NCBI RefSeq assembly: GCF_001949145.1
Contig: NW_019091361.1
Location: 3,543,359-3,607,358 of the forward strand
Origin: Acanthaster planci
Lineage: Eukaryota > Echinodermata > Asteroidea > Valvatida > Acanthasteridae
Direction of reading: 5' to 3'
DNA: 64,000 nt
This document shows, piece by piece, positions 25,072 through 35,999 of the stretch. Position numbers and translations under genes: made by a program. The notes under the pieces were generated by a model, which saw only the letters and a program-made list of their open reading frames with translations, made no database searches and had not been told where the DNA came from. Each line of letters opens with the position of its first letter. Within the stretch, counting starts at the first letter, position 1.

Positions 25072-25088
25072 CTTTCAGTTTCAGGAAT
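25072..25088 (-). promoter_or_regulatory. Shared upstream motif, receptor 2
   Basis: On the gene strand the block reads ATTCCTGAAACTGAAAG, ending 265 bases upstream of the receptor 2 ATG. The same 17 bases are found at nearly the same distance before receptors 3 and 4. Surrounding sequence is less alike than the motif. Promoter function is inference. Confidence 0.45.
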
Positions 25089-25514
25089 AAGTAATTGTAT
25101 TTTCATTTTCTTGCTTCAGATCCAAACTGTCTGTGGAAATAAAGCCTCCATGCAACAAGAGCTACACAACAGCATGGGTACATGCTACATATACCGGTAC
25201 ATTCCACAACTATTATAAATTCAGCATTCGCAAAAGCAACAAACTTATTTCAAAATGCAGGACATCTTACGTTTTACATGTAAAAGACCCTTAGAAAAAA
25301 TAGCAGATCCTGTCATGTGCTTACATTTATGTACAGTGTACTTACATATGCCAGGCATGTACATGTATTACTATATGTGCACTTTGTAATTTATTTCACA
25401 TGGAAGAAAAGACTGAACAAGATTCTGAACCTGGGAGTTTACACAAAAAAGCAAATCTAAATAACTCTTGACCACTGTCAAATCACTGCAACCCCCACTT
25501 GAGAAACATCCCCG

Positions 25515-25579
25515 CCTTTAACCCTAACACTCCTCAATCCTTCACCTGTTGGAGGACTGAGGAGTGTTAGGGTTAAAGG
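25515..25579. repeat. Hairpin element, copy 1
   Basis: CCTTTAACCCTAACACTCCT, central CCTTCACCTGTTGGAGG, then AGGAGTGTTAGGGTTAAAGG. The arms are about 28 bases and nearly perfect. The central part is identical to that of copy 2 at 44469 apart from one base (GGACTG versus GGATTG). Confidence 0.85.
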
Positions 25580-26130
25580 AAAAAATCAGAGAAGTTGTAC
25601 TGAGTACTTGAATGTAAACGCTGACCTGTCTCTGTGAACGACATGTACTTATACATAGCCGTTTGTATTTCTATGGTCTAAATATGCACGTGGTTCATTG
25701 AATTTATAAGTAACCCTTCACAGGTAAAAAAGAAAGAGTTGGGGCCCATTATTAAAACTGTGTACACTATACCTAGCGAATGAAAGACATTAGAAGATCA
25801 CATATTGTGAAATTTGTTTGTGCAGACTGTGCTGCTTTGAGGCGGACAATGCCTTTTGTTAGGAAATTCATGACCCAGTTGTGAGATAAGAAGTTTCTAA
25901 CGAAACACAGATGTATCATACCCTACGTGTTCAACACCTGTGCAGCCCCCACAACTACATCATACAGTGCCAGAGTGAACATCCCGTACACAGTACATCA
26001 ACCCAAGGGACGTTGCTGTCATAGGAAAACACGCCCTGTCTTGTTCACGCACAGAACACATGGCAAATCCTATAGACAAGCAGATAGGCCTACACGTGTA
26101 ACAAAAGAAGAGGGATTATTTAAATGAATC

Positions 26131-26580
26131 GACCCAATTTTGACTCAATTGGTCTGAGGACGAATGTCACAGTGCAAGGAAATGTTCTGAAAATTCCCAG
26201 GACAGGCACAAGTCTGCAGCTCACTCCCTGCATACTTTGGCTTGCATCAAGTTTCCTCCTCTGCCCCCAAAGAAATGAAACTGAGTGTTGATTTCAATCA
26301 GATTACATATCAATAATCCCATTTCCTGCCTTCTGGTAAGAGAAAACCTTCAGGTTACTAAAAACAAAGGAATATGCCGAGGTTCTCATCGCAGTGATGA
26401 CAGAGACTGCAGAAAAAAAAATCTAGATACATGTATTTGAAAAGAAACAGCTTGATCTCAATCAATGTGCAGGTCACTGGGCTGATGAAACTTTAAGACT
26501 GGCATGGTGGTGTGGGAAGGAGTGGGAGATTTGAGAAATTGGACACACAGTTCCTCCTACAATCCTGGACAAATTACTTG
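26131..26580. repeat. Duplicated flanking block 1, copy A
   Basis: Shares with 28471-28930 and 39065-39430 an ordered series of matches: AAAGAAATGAAACTGAGTGT, TTTCAATCAGATTA, CAATAATC.C.TTTCC, AACAAAGGAA, CAGTGAT.A.A and GG.ATGGTGGTGTG. Clearly diverged; no open reading frame is conserved. Confidence 0.7.
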
Positions 26581-26799
26581 GAAATCTTGTGGGAAGCACG
26601 GTGAAAAGATCCCCCCTCTCTCCCATTCAATGTTGCGGTCATTTATTGGACCACGATTCGGCCCAACTTACCCAATGAGAAACAACATTGACAGGGGGCG
26701 AGGCGTGTTCAACGAGATTTGTCCAGGATTGTAGCTTCAGGAATTGCATTTACAGGAAATGCAAACTTCTTTCAGAAAGGAAACTAAAATGCAACCCCA

Positions 26800-27150
26800 G
26801 TACTGCACTTTCACTGCATGGTTCCAAGCCAAAAATATATCAAAACTATGCTTGGCACTGTTACCACACCTAGCACAAGATTTGCGGACATTCATCTGCT
26901 TGCCCAACCCAAAGACATAATACCCAATTGCAATATTACCAGATTTGCCTATTAAGTTTCAACTATTTCACGAGGGAAGAAAGTACCCATTTTTGCTTCC
27001 TCAGCAACCATAAATGCCAACTGAAAATAGCTAACAAAGTTTTCTACTGAGCAGTTATACTTTATAAAGAATCGAAGCCAACAAGTGAACATACCAAAGT
27101 TTGTACAGGTACATGTACATCAAGCCTGGAATTTACACAACTGAGCGGAA
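26800..27150. repeat. Duplicated flanking block 2, copy A (no receptor beside it)
   Basis: Matches 29395-29790 and 34920-35420 in order: TTCCA.GC.AAA, CATCTGCTTG.CCAACCCAAAGA, GCCAACTGAAAATAGCTAACAAAG, TTTTCTACTGA. In the other two places this block lies 3' of a receptor. Confidence 0.6.
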
Positions 27151-28470
27151 ATTCTTATTCTGATTGCTTTGATATAGTCTGTACATGCTATCCACCCCGA
27201 GCTGAAGTGCACCCCCAATCGGTGAAAGAAAGACGGGTGGTTAAAAGCGGGTTCTTGCGCGTGTTCTGCATGTACACAAAGACCACACATGCAGCTACGC
27301 ATGCTCCACGTCAAATGCACATATACTTACATGCTTAATGGCGCACCTATGCCGGGAGTACCAAAAAAAACAAACACGCCCTCTCTTGCGCCGCTCGGAG
27401 AGGATAGGGTCATCTCCAAAATGCAGCATACATGTACTGTTGCAACAGAGGACTTCTGTTAATTCCAATCCGTTTCCTACTAAAGCAGGACTCACTGCCC
27501 CCAAAAATTACACAAACTGTCTAAAAGTTTAAAATTTGAGAGTGTTTTATCACATTTTCTCTGCACGCGTAACTTCTGTTAAACTTGAAAATGACAGCCA
27601 ACCCTTACAAATTCAGGTCAGTCTAACTCCACTTGTTCAGATATGTTCAGTATGATATGGTGACTGAGGGGAGATCTGTGCTTCTTTATTTGGGTGTCAA
27701 AGAGTTCAACTAAAGCTGAATGTTATGTGCACCACTTTTCAACACCCATTTGTCCTCATCCATGTGATCGAATTGCAGGGAAGTCTTGATTAGATGAAAG
27801 TGCACTTCCGCTCATGCTGTCAGGATTTCTTGTCTCGGATGGCCTAGCCAATGTTAGTATTCTCTTTCCTACATGTATTCAGAAAATCACCTTTATTCCA
27901 GCAGAGCCCCTTCAGACAACAGTTAGGAGTTACTTACCCTTGCCATTGCTTTGGGATGAGGACTAAGCAGGGTTGTAGACTCAACTCACTTGACTTGGAC
28001 TCAGTTACTATTTTTGTGACTTGTGACTTGACTTGGACTTGCACTTTATGACTTGTTACCAACGCAAGTCAGAAAACTACTCAATCGAACCCATTAAAGT
28101 TTCAAATTAGGTCTATTAACTCATGCCTTCCGTTCTTAAGAAAATCAGCGCAAGACTTTGTTCGGCTTGCGACTTGTACATTGGTCTTGTCTGCCCAAGG
28201 CCACATCTGATTCACTTGGCTATGGCTTGAAATCACACACGACTATTGATTAAATCCGTGGCCACAGTTGGCCATTACCACAGACTCGTGTGTAACTTCA
28301 GGCCATAGCCAAATGAAAATTCAAACTCGGATGATGAATTGCTCCCTACAATAACTACCATTCAAGAGGTGTTTAGTTCCCATAACTATGGTTACAGTGA
28401 TGTGATTTATCAATCCAAGGAAGGCTGTTGCTATGGAAATACATTAGGAGCACATTTCTTAATGAGTCCC

Positions 28471-28930
28471 ACCAATTTGGGCTCAATGAGTCCAAGCAAG
28501 AATATGTCAAACTTTGCAAGGAAATGTTCTGATGAGACGCCATGCAAAAGTCTGCAGCTTACTCCCAATATTCTTGTACTGCCCTCAAGTTCCATGTCCT
28601 CAAAGAAACAAAACCGAGTGTTGGTTTCAATCAGATTAAACTTCAATAATCTCATTTCCGCCTTTCAGTGAGAAAAGGCCTTAAGGTTACTGATAACAAA
28701 GGAAAGTGGCCAGGTTCTTCTTGCAGTGATAATACAGGTTGTAGGCTGCAGTAGAAAAAAAAAAGCTAGATGTTTGAAACGAACCACCTTGGCTGCTCGG
28801 CAATTTTCAGGTCATCGGTGAGGGCCTAAGGGCTGCAAGTAGACTGGAATGGTGGTGTGCAAAAGAGCTGAGAATTCAAGAAACTTTGAGGCTTTTCCCT
28901 CCAAGATTCTAGTGTGGCAGCTATGTAGCA
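28471..28930. repeat. Duplicated flanking block 1, copy B
   Basis: Middle copy of the block described at 26131; most like copy A (GCAAGGAAATGTTCTGA is shared). Confidence 0.7.
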
Positions 28931-29394
28931 TACACCTACAGGGTGCAGTGCTTTGGCAGGAAACACTGACTTCTTTATACATGTAAAAAGAAAACTAAGA
29001 CACAACTCAAGTGAAGCATTTTCACGACGGGATTGCAAGCAAACTGCCCTGTATTATTTGGCTGGAAGACAATATAGTCTAGACGGACACATATTAGATG
29101 AAATGTGTCCTATTGTTCCTGTTTGCCAGCCTCAACATCTTCATAAAACTGATCCTAGTGATATCAACACAACTTTCCTCTGTGATTTTACTTCTCTTCT
29201 GCCGAAGCATAAATCACAGGCCCAAAGATTGCATGATTACTCTGAAAGTCTGAAATGAGACAACATACATGAGTGTGAGCCTGTCAAAGTGTCTCTGGAC
29301 ATCAACAATTCAAATGTAGAAGGGAGTCATCACATCTCTGCAGTGATATGCACTGTACAGTGCATGAAAACATCTGGCAGTTCTCTAAGAAGCT

Positions 29395-29790
29395 ACCCAA
29401 GAAAAGCTTCACCGAGCAATTCCATGCAAAACCATCCTACATTATTTTACCACAAGAAAATATTGTAAAGACTTTACAACATGGGTTTGGTTACCACACT
29501 TATCGAAAGATGTCTAAACAGTTATTGGCCTGTTCATCCCAAAGATAAAGTTGGAAAATAACTAAACTTGCTTATTATGCTTCGACTACTGCAAAGAAAC
29601 ATCCCCTTCCAGATTCCTCATGAGGCAGATTTCAACTGAAAAGAAAAGTAGCTGAAAAACATTTTCTACCGAACAATTTACAGAATTAAATCAATTAAGT
29701 AACCTACGACAGACTGTATGTGCATTTATGCTTGGAACTGATTGGATTCAAGTTTGATGCTTTATACGTGCATTTCCATGGACACACACC
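29395..29790. repeat. Duplicated flanking block 2, copy B (3' of receptor 3)
   Basis: Shares CACC.AGCAATTCCATGCAAA, CAACTACTGCAAAGAAACAT, AGATTCC.CATGA and TATGCTTGGAA with copy C at 34920. Similarity continues to the receptor 3 stop. Confidence 0.72.
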
Positions 29791-30397
29791 CTGGAGTGTT
29801 CTCTGAACTACAGCAAATTCTTTTGCCATAGAAGAATTCTGGTTTATTCTATTCTGTTTTCCATCAAGGCATAACTCGCTTGTTTTAAAACTTAAGAATT
29901 GTTCTAGCAGACTTTTGAAAAAGTATTAATGCTTGAGGAAAGTTCTAGCAAATGAGGTGAATGAAAGCAACTCTTCAAAACTTCGTTTCCATATGGTCGT
30001 AAAGAATGCCGACAGCATGCAATACAAAACAGACATTTGGGCAAGACACAATGCATGACGTCATTCCATCAGAAGAATTGAACAGAATGGCGTCCGAAAC
30101 TCAGAAATCTTCGGCGTAAATTGCCTCTTTTGTCATCCCTGTTTGCATCAGTCAGGACAGCGTTTCCATCAATAATGCGCTCTGCACCTCTTGACGTTGA
30201 TACAGAAACCAGGCTTTACATGTGCATTTAAACAAGAAGGAAAAATTAACTAAAAACTGTAATTCTACTTCACACACTGATGATGCTATATAAATTCACA
30301 AAATTACAGGGAAGCCACAGCTACCTAGAGTTCAGCCTGGAGTCCTAGCTGTTCAGATGTCTCTACCAATGGCTATATGGGGGAGGAATATACATAT

Positions 30398-30500
30398 AGA
30401 ATAGCAGCTCAGTCTTGAGACTCTTTACAGTCTGGGTGTTCAGGGTTCGAATCCACCATTTGTACCAGTACCATATTCACATGACCAAAGCAAGAAAGAC
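30398..30500 (+). mobile_element. tRNA-derived SINE remnant 3' of receptor 3
   Basis: A perfect B-box-type GGGTTCGAATCC (30443-30454) is preceded about 40 bases earlier by TAGCAGCTCAG, an A-box-like sequence. The arrangement matches the remnant 3' of receptor 4, so insertion probably preceded their duplication. Confidence 0.5.
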
Positions 30501-30562
30501 TTTATTGGATGATGGTGTACAGTAGTTGGACCAAGTTCCTTTCACACTAGACAGTGTTTCTG

Positions 30563-31793
30563 TTATTGATGGCCAATCTTGCTGCACTTTGTCTCTGTAG
30601 AGGAGATCACCTTTAGTTCCAGCAGCTCCCCTTGTGATGGTGGTTGGGAGCGATTTGGTCTTGCCATTGTCTTTTGATGAGGATCCCCTTGTGACAGAAG
30701 CTCTGTAGCCTGTACTTGTACCTCATCTCTAAATGTGGGTTCTGGAAGCTCGCCACCCTGTACTCGCACCTGACAATTTGGTACTGATTCTGGAAGGAAC
30801 TCTACAACCTGTACTCGCCTTTGATCTTTTAGTGCTGGTTCTTGGTGGGCACCTTGCTGGCCACAGCAGGAGCAGGTCACTGCCTGGATCACAGCTGATC
30901 GAAACTCGGCATTTGTCGCACTGTAAATGATGGGATCTATGCAGTTATTGATCAATTCCAAGATTCTTCCACACATACCAACATCAATGAAATCATGGAT
31001 GAGTTGAGGATATGAAGTATTGCACTTCTGTGATGAAACAGCTATTCCTGTCAGAATTATGTTGGTGAATATGACTGAATTCAAGAGGAAAAACACAGCA
31101 GTGTTGATGATGAGCATAGAAGGTAACCTTGCCAAGATGCTGTGGACGGTGCTGTGTGGTGTGTGATCTCTGCTTTAACTTGAGCACAAGGCAGACATAC
31201 ATAGTGCCAGTCACTGTAATAGTAACTATGCTTACCGATCCCATTATCACCACAAAAATGGTTAGCGGGACAACCCCACCTTGACCAAAATGTCCCAGAA
31301 GTGAAAGTACCTCAACTATTCCAACACCGACTGCTAGCATCCAAAGTCCTGCTGATACCTTGGCTGCTCTTGTTTTGCTGGCTGATGCTCTATATGTTAT
31401 TGGATGATGAACAGCTGAGAATCTCTCCACTGCTATGGCCACCACAAGCAAATAGGACACAATTCTAAGTGTATCAAACACACCTGCTATAATGAAGCTG
31501 GAGTGAGACCCACTGTAAACCTTGTTTCCCAAAAATATTCCAAAGGTCATCAGAAGATTAAGAGTATCAACCACTGCCAGATTGACTAGGTAGACATTGA
31601 TGATAGTCCGCATGGACTTCACTCGAACAACAACAAACAGGAAGATCAAATTCAAAAGAAGGCCGACTGGTGCAAGGATCTGCACACTCAGATGGATTAT
31701 GTGATATTCTTGCAGTGAATGAGCTCTCTTATCTTCCACAAACTGATCCCAGTCATATCCACAAAAATTTTTAAAACTGCGATTGTAAGTCAT
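30563..31793 (-). pseudogene. Class-A GPCR copy (receptor 3) broken by a one-base frameshift
   Basis: Starts MTYNRSFKNFCGYDWDQFVE and runs in frame through helix 5 to about residue 224 (LGKVT). The downstream part, starting MLIINTAVFFLLNS, is in another frame. Comparison with receptor 4 (CATAGACGTAACC on the plus strand at 36418) shows one extra base here (CATAGAAGGTAACC), at about 31119-31122. Downstream of the shift, helices 6-7 (CIDPIIYSATN) and the tail are fully open to the stop at 30563. The tail carries three 17-residue repeat units (30686-30835). The shifted frame would end after about 266 residues, losing helices 6 and 7. With no other lesion, this is a very young pseudogene, a polymorphic allele or a sequence error. 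Close paralogue of receptor 4; long stretches are nearly identical. Confidence 0.85.
30686..30835 (-). repeat. Tail-coding tandem repeat, 3 units (receptor 3)
   Basis: Units ALKDQRRVQVVEFLPES, VPNCQVRVQGGELPEP and TFRDEVQVQATELLSQG, in the frame downstream of the frameshift. Confidence 0.82.
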
Positions 31794-32055
31794 TTTAACA
31801 ATGACTGTCTTGCTCAGCTATTTCACAACAGTCTACAGTCAGGATGGTGCGGCAGAAACATGTCCACCCTATTCAGCAGTCCACACTAGTAAAAAAAAAA
31901 AATGAACTTGGAAACTACTGTGTGATTCAACTGTTTACGTGAGTTGCAGAGCAAGAGACAATATTTTACACATCTGACACTTGTGTAACAATGGAGCACT
32001 TCTGACAAAACCGAAACACCAGAAACCCACAGCAAAGGCACAAGATGCATTAAAT

Positions 32056-32072
32056 CTTTCAGTTTCAGGAAT
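32056..32072 (-). promoter_or_regulatory. Shared upstream motif, receptor 3
   Basis: Same 17-base block (ATTCCTGAAACTGAAAG on the gene strand), ending 263 bases before the receptor 3 ATG. It lies in a stretch alignable to 37330-37400. Confidence 0.45.
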
Positions 32073-32994
32073 GACTTATTCTTGCATCTTAATTTCCTTG
32101 CAGCACACATGAAACGACTGTCTTTGAAAGTCACTGTTCCTCCCATTAGAGCCACTGGTATACGGTATTTTATGAACATTATTACTGGTCACTGTCAATT
32201 AGGTTTCTAAAGCCATAACTGTAAATGTTAAAGGCCCATGAAAAGTGGTTTTTATAAGTTATAATTGAAAATTTTTAGTTTTTAAACGATATCCGAATGC
32301 CAAAGTTGCTGTTTCGATTAATAAATGCGAGAAAACTTTTTTCAAAGTTTAGGCGAAATGACCCCACCCCCGGATAGGTATCTCCTTAACATAGAAAATT
32401 GGCATATCTTTGATGTACATTTGAAAAGATGCCATTAGTGCGTGTCTTGGATAAAGATCAGAAAATTCAGTCCGATTTGCGTATCTTTTAGAGACCATGC
32501 TGACCAGATGTGTTGCAACAGGCTACGGCAACACCTATAAAGATGAGACAAGCCTACATAACTTTCAAATTAAAGTGAAATTTAGGTGAATTTGAAGATG
32601 GGAAGTCAGGCATACAAGGGCCAAATGGTCAGCACCAACAGTGAGCTCCCAACTGTGCAGAACTCATTTGGAGCCACAGCGTTTTTTTCTGAACATGTAT
32701 GGCTCATTTGGGGTTAGATTTAAAAGATTGATGAAGCCAGCGCCATGCCCACGATCTTGGGAAATCAAAGAAAGCCCATGAGTAAGGACAAAGAGGAGCT
32801 TTCATGAAACACGAACGACAAAGGATAAGAAATGCTTCCAAATCGGCCCAGGCTATTCCACACAATATACTCGTGTGTATGTGTTGTGGTACCCCATTTA
32901 TGCATGCCGCGACACCAACACTTTATGTGGTAACCGTACCACAAGTGCACGTGCTTCTTCTGTACGAGTGGGCATTATTTTCATTGATGATGTA

Positions 32995-34205
32995 CATGTA
33001 CATGTATGTCCATTTTACTAGTGCTCAGTCAGATTATCTGTGTCTTAGTGGTGGTGTTCCTCGGGAACAAAACTTGGCCCGAATATCGACGAGAATATAA
33101 TGTTAAATCAGATGCAAACACTAGGAAATTCTCAATGTCATCATACGTACCGGTGTGTCATCTGATGTACATCGTAAGGGATTGGAGTAGTGTGTCATTT
33201 TCGACCTTGGAACGCTTCATCCAGGGGAATGAACCTGGATTTTTCCGCGTTCATTCAGAACTAAATCTGCTTGCCCTGAAGAAGGTACTCGGTTACCGAA
33301 AGCTCGACAATCACATATTTCAGAGCACTGATTTGATATTATATTCTCGTCGATATTCTGATCGCGGTGATACGCAGCCCTTCCATAAAACTTGGCCCAA
33401 TCTGTTTTCAAATCTTGATTGATTCAGCTCATAATTTTCACTCAAAAAATGGAAGTATGTAGATGACATCACCTTTGTTGAAAATCGTTCATCTTCTTGC
33501 TGAAGTCTGATCCAATGTGACCTAAATAATCTCAAAGCTTGGGCTGATAATAACAGCCTCAAGCTTAATCTTTCAAAATGTCAAGCTTTGCAGGTGTATT
33601 TTAAGAAAACGCCTCTACCGAAAGACATTTTGAGAATTGATTCTGATTCACTCCATTATGTTAACACTACGAAAATGTTGGGTGTCTGGTTTCAAAATGA
33701 TTTCAAATGGAGCAACCACATAAACAACATACTTGCCAAAGCTAACAGGCAACTGTTCATGTTGAGAACTTTGAAAAGGTTCAATTTTAATGTCAATGAA
33801 CTGAGAGCAGTCTATATGGGTTACTTTCTCTCAGTGTTGGAGTACTGTGACATTGTCTGGCATTCTAGTCCATTCTAGACTTACTTGTAAACATGTAAAA
33901 GACTTGGAAATGGTTCAGAAAAGGGCTTGCATGATAATATTGGGTAAAAATATACCACTTATAACAATGCTCTCAAGGTCTAGTTGATTTGTTGGAAGAT
34001 AGAGGGGCTGGCCATTGTATCAAATTTGCTGCTGAGCTTTTTCAGGACAGGAGAACAATGGATCAGTTTCTTCCTAAATGCTCAGAATGCCATGGAAATT
34101 CATTACGTAATGCAAACAAAATTTCTTCTTTTCCCGTTACTACACTGCGCTTCAAGAGAAGTCTAGTTCCATATTTTGTCAATCTTTTAAATGACCAATG
34201 ATTCA
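32995..34205 (+). pseudogene. 5'-truncated, decayed LINE (CR1/L2-like reverse transcriptase)
   Basis: Plus-strand translation in pieces gives the C-terminal half of a non-LTR reverse transcriptase. The pieces are QSDYLCLSGGVP followed by a GVPxGTKLGP-type motif (33052-33080), the catalytic box WKYVDDITF (YVDD at 33456-33467), AWADNNSLKLNLSKC, MLGVWFQNDFKWSNHI and VLEYCDIVWHSS. A terminal region then ends RSLVPYFVNLLNDQ at 34201. Several stops and frameshifts show it is dead: a one-base loss in GVP.GTKLGP, TGA after YVDD and TAG after WHSS. The N-terminal endonuclease part is absent. It is interrupted by an insertion at 33081-33386 and lies between receptors 3 and 4, antisense to them. Confidence 0.82.
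33081..33386. mobile_element. 306-base insertion inside the LINE with 12-base target duplication
   Basis: AAAACTTGGCCC occurs at 33069-33080 and again at 33387-33398. Removing the intervening DNA plus one copy restores the order of the reverse-transcriptase motifs (KLGP followed by the region before YVDD). The insert carries inverted arms, GAATATCGACGAGAATATAA (33081) and its complement TTATATTCTCGTCGATATTC (33339-33358), close to but not exactly at both ends. No coding capacity is seen. Element class is unknown. Confidence 0.7.
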
Positions 34206-34919
34206 CATACCCAGACGTGAATCATGTACTACACATTTTTCCAATAAAGGAGTCTCTCCTTTAATCGCGTTCAACTGACTTGAATCTCAGAAGCCATCCC
34301 AAGACATTAGCGATAAGTCTCAGCGGGGTCAGCTAGACGGAAGACAGAAGCTGTGTGTAATCTATCAGTGGCTCATGACGAACGCCTTCACTAAAGCTAC
34401 ATGTATAAAAGACTTTGGTGCATTTTTCTGCTTGTTCATCCCAAAGAAAACTTACAACCATGACCTTCTTATTTCTGACAATTTGCAAGGATTACTTCAG
34501 CCAAACAGGTTTACTGCAGCATTTATACACACCAACCTATCAAAGGCTTGTTCTTCTACATGTACAATTATGATTGGAATTCACAAAACTGTGCAGCTAA
34601 TTCTAGTTCCTAATGCTTTGTGTGCATACAAACAGTACAGGGCATTCTGCAAAAACAATACACATATATTACCTGGTATGTAGCAAGACAAAACTTGTTA
34701 ATTCCATTCTATTTCCAGCCAAAACACAAATTACAGGCCCTAAAGTTGTAGGATTTCCCTTTAAGCCTTAAATATGACAATATGCTTGAATATGATTGTG
34801 TCAGATTTTCTCTGAACATCAACAATTCAAATGTAGAAGGGTATTAAACAATCTTCTGCCAACGTTATGCACTGTGCAGTTCAGAAAAAACAACTGCACT
34901 GGCTATTATTTTGTGTGAA

Positions 34920-35420
34920 AGCTATCCAAGAATAGTTTCACCATGCAGTTCCATACAAATTGCATCACATTATTTGACCACAGGAAAATTCTCTCAAAAC
35001 TACAATGTGGATTTGATTAACTTAACTACATGCATGTACCTATAGATTTCTGAACATTTATCTGCCTGTTTATCCCAAAGACAATTTTCACATTGAAAAA
35101 TTACTGGTACGAAACTCGCTTCAACTACTGCAAAGAAACATTTGCCTCAAGATTCCACATGAAGCAGGATGCCAACTTAAACTAGCCGACAAATTTTTCT
35201 ACTGACCGAACTTACATGTAGTTTCAATGTTAAATTAAACACGTCAACCTACCAGTACCAAAAATTGTGCATTATGCTTGGAATCTACAAGATTTAATTT
35301 TGATGCTTGTACACACATTTCCAAAACACTAAAGGAGTTTTTTCCAAGATCTCAGCAAATTCTTTTGCGATAGAAGAACTCTGGTTAATACCATTTTGTT
35401 TTCTACCAAAACGTGACTCA
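34920..35420. repeat. Duplicated flanking block 2, copy C (3' of receptor 4)
   Basis: See copy B. A weaker relative at about 34390-34850 (TTCATCCCAAAGA; TTAATTCCATTCTATTTCC; CAACAATTCAAATGTAGAAG) suggests the block itself is built from tandem units of about 0.7 kb. Confidence 0.68.
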
Positions 35421-35768
35421 TCACTGGCTTAAAAACTGAAGTACACGTATTGTTCCAGCAGAGTTTCAGTAAGATTTAAATGCTTGAGAACGATTCTGGC
35501 AAATTTCTAGTTTTGGTTGAAATGACGTTCATGAAAGCACCTTCTGACTGTTATAACCCAATGACTCCGGCAATTCTCTTACATGTGCATTAGAAGAAGA
35601 TAAAGATATAACTCGAAAACTGTACTTCTGCCTCACACACTATAATAAAGCAAGTTTACAAAGGGAAGTCATAACAACCTTAAGTTAGTCAAAGCATCAG
35701 TAGTTCGTAGTTCAGTCTAGAGTTCCTCTGTTCAGATGTCTCCACCAATGGCAAAGGGAGGTATGTAC

Positions 35769-35870
35769 CCGTAGCACAGCGGCAAAGTCTGAGACTAATC
35801 TGGGTGTCCAAGGTTCCAATCCACCAACATGTTGTGTGCACCATGTCCTCATGCCAGGCATTCTAATCTT
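35769..35870 (+). mobile_element. tRNA-derived SINE remnant 3' of receptor 4
   Basis: A-box-like GTAGCACAGCGG (35771) and B-box-like GGTTCCAATCC (35812), then GTTGTGTGCACCATGTCC, which resembles the segment after the B-box in the receptor 2 copy (GTTGTGTGCACAATGTCC). One B-box base (C for G) is off consensus. Confidence 0.5.
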
Positions 35871-35999
35871 CACTTCCCCACATCCATGTGACCAAAGCAA
35901 GCAAGTCTTGATTGGATGATGGCGCATTTGGACCAAGTTCCTTTCACACTGGCAGTATTTCTGTTACTGATGGCCAATCTTGCTGCACTTTGTCTCTAT

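Noticed and set aside
27979-28060. GACTTG-rich stretch as a coding or regulatory repeat
   Set aside because: Irregular low-complexity sequence without a stable period or open frame.
30437-30460. tRNA gene suggested by a perfect T-loop-like GGGTTCGAATCC
   Set aside because: No acceptor-stem pairing or anticodon arm could be made. It fits a SINE remnant shared with the receptor 4 flank.
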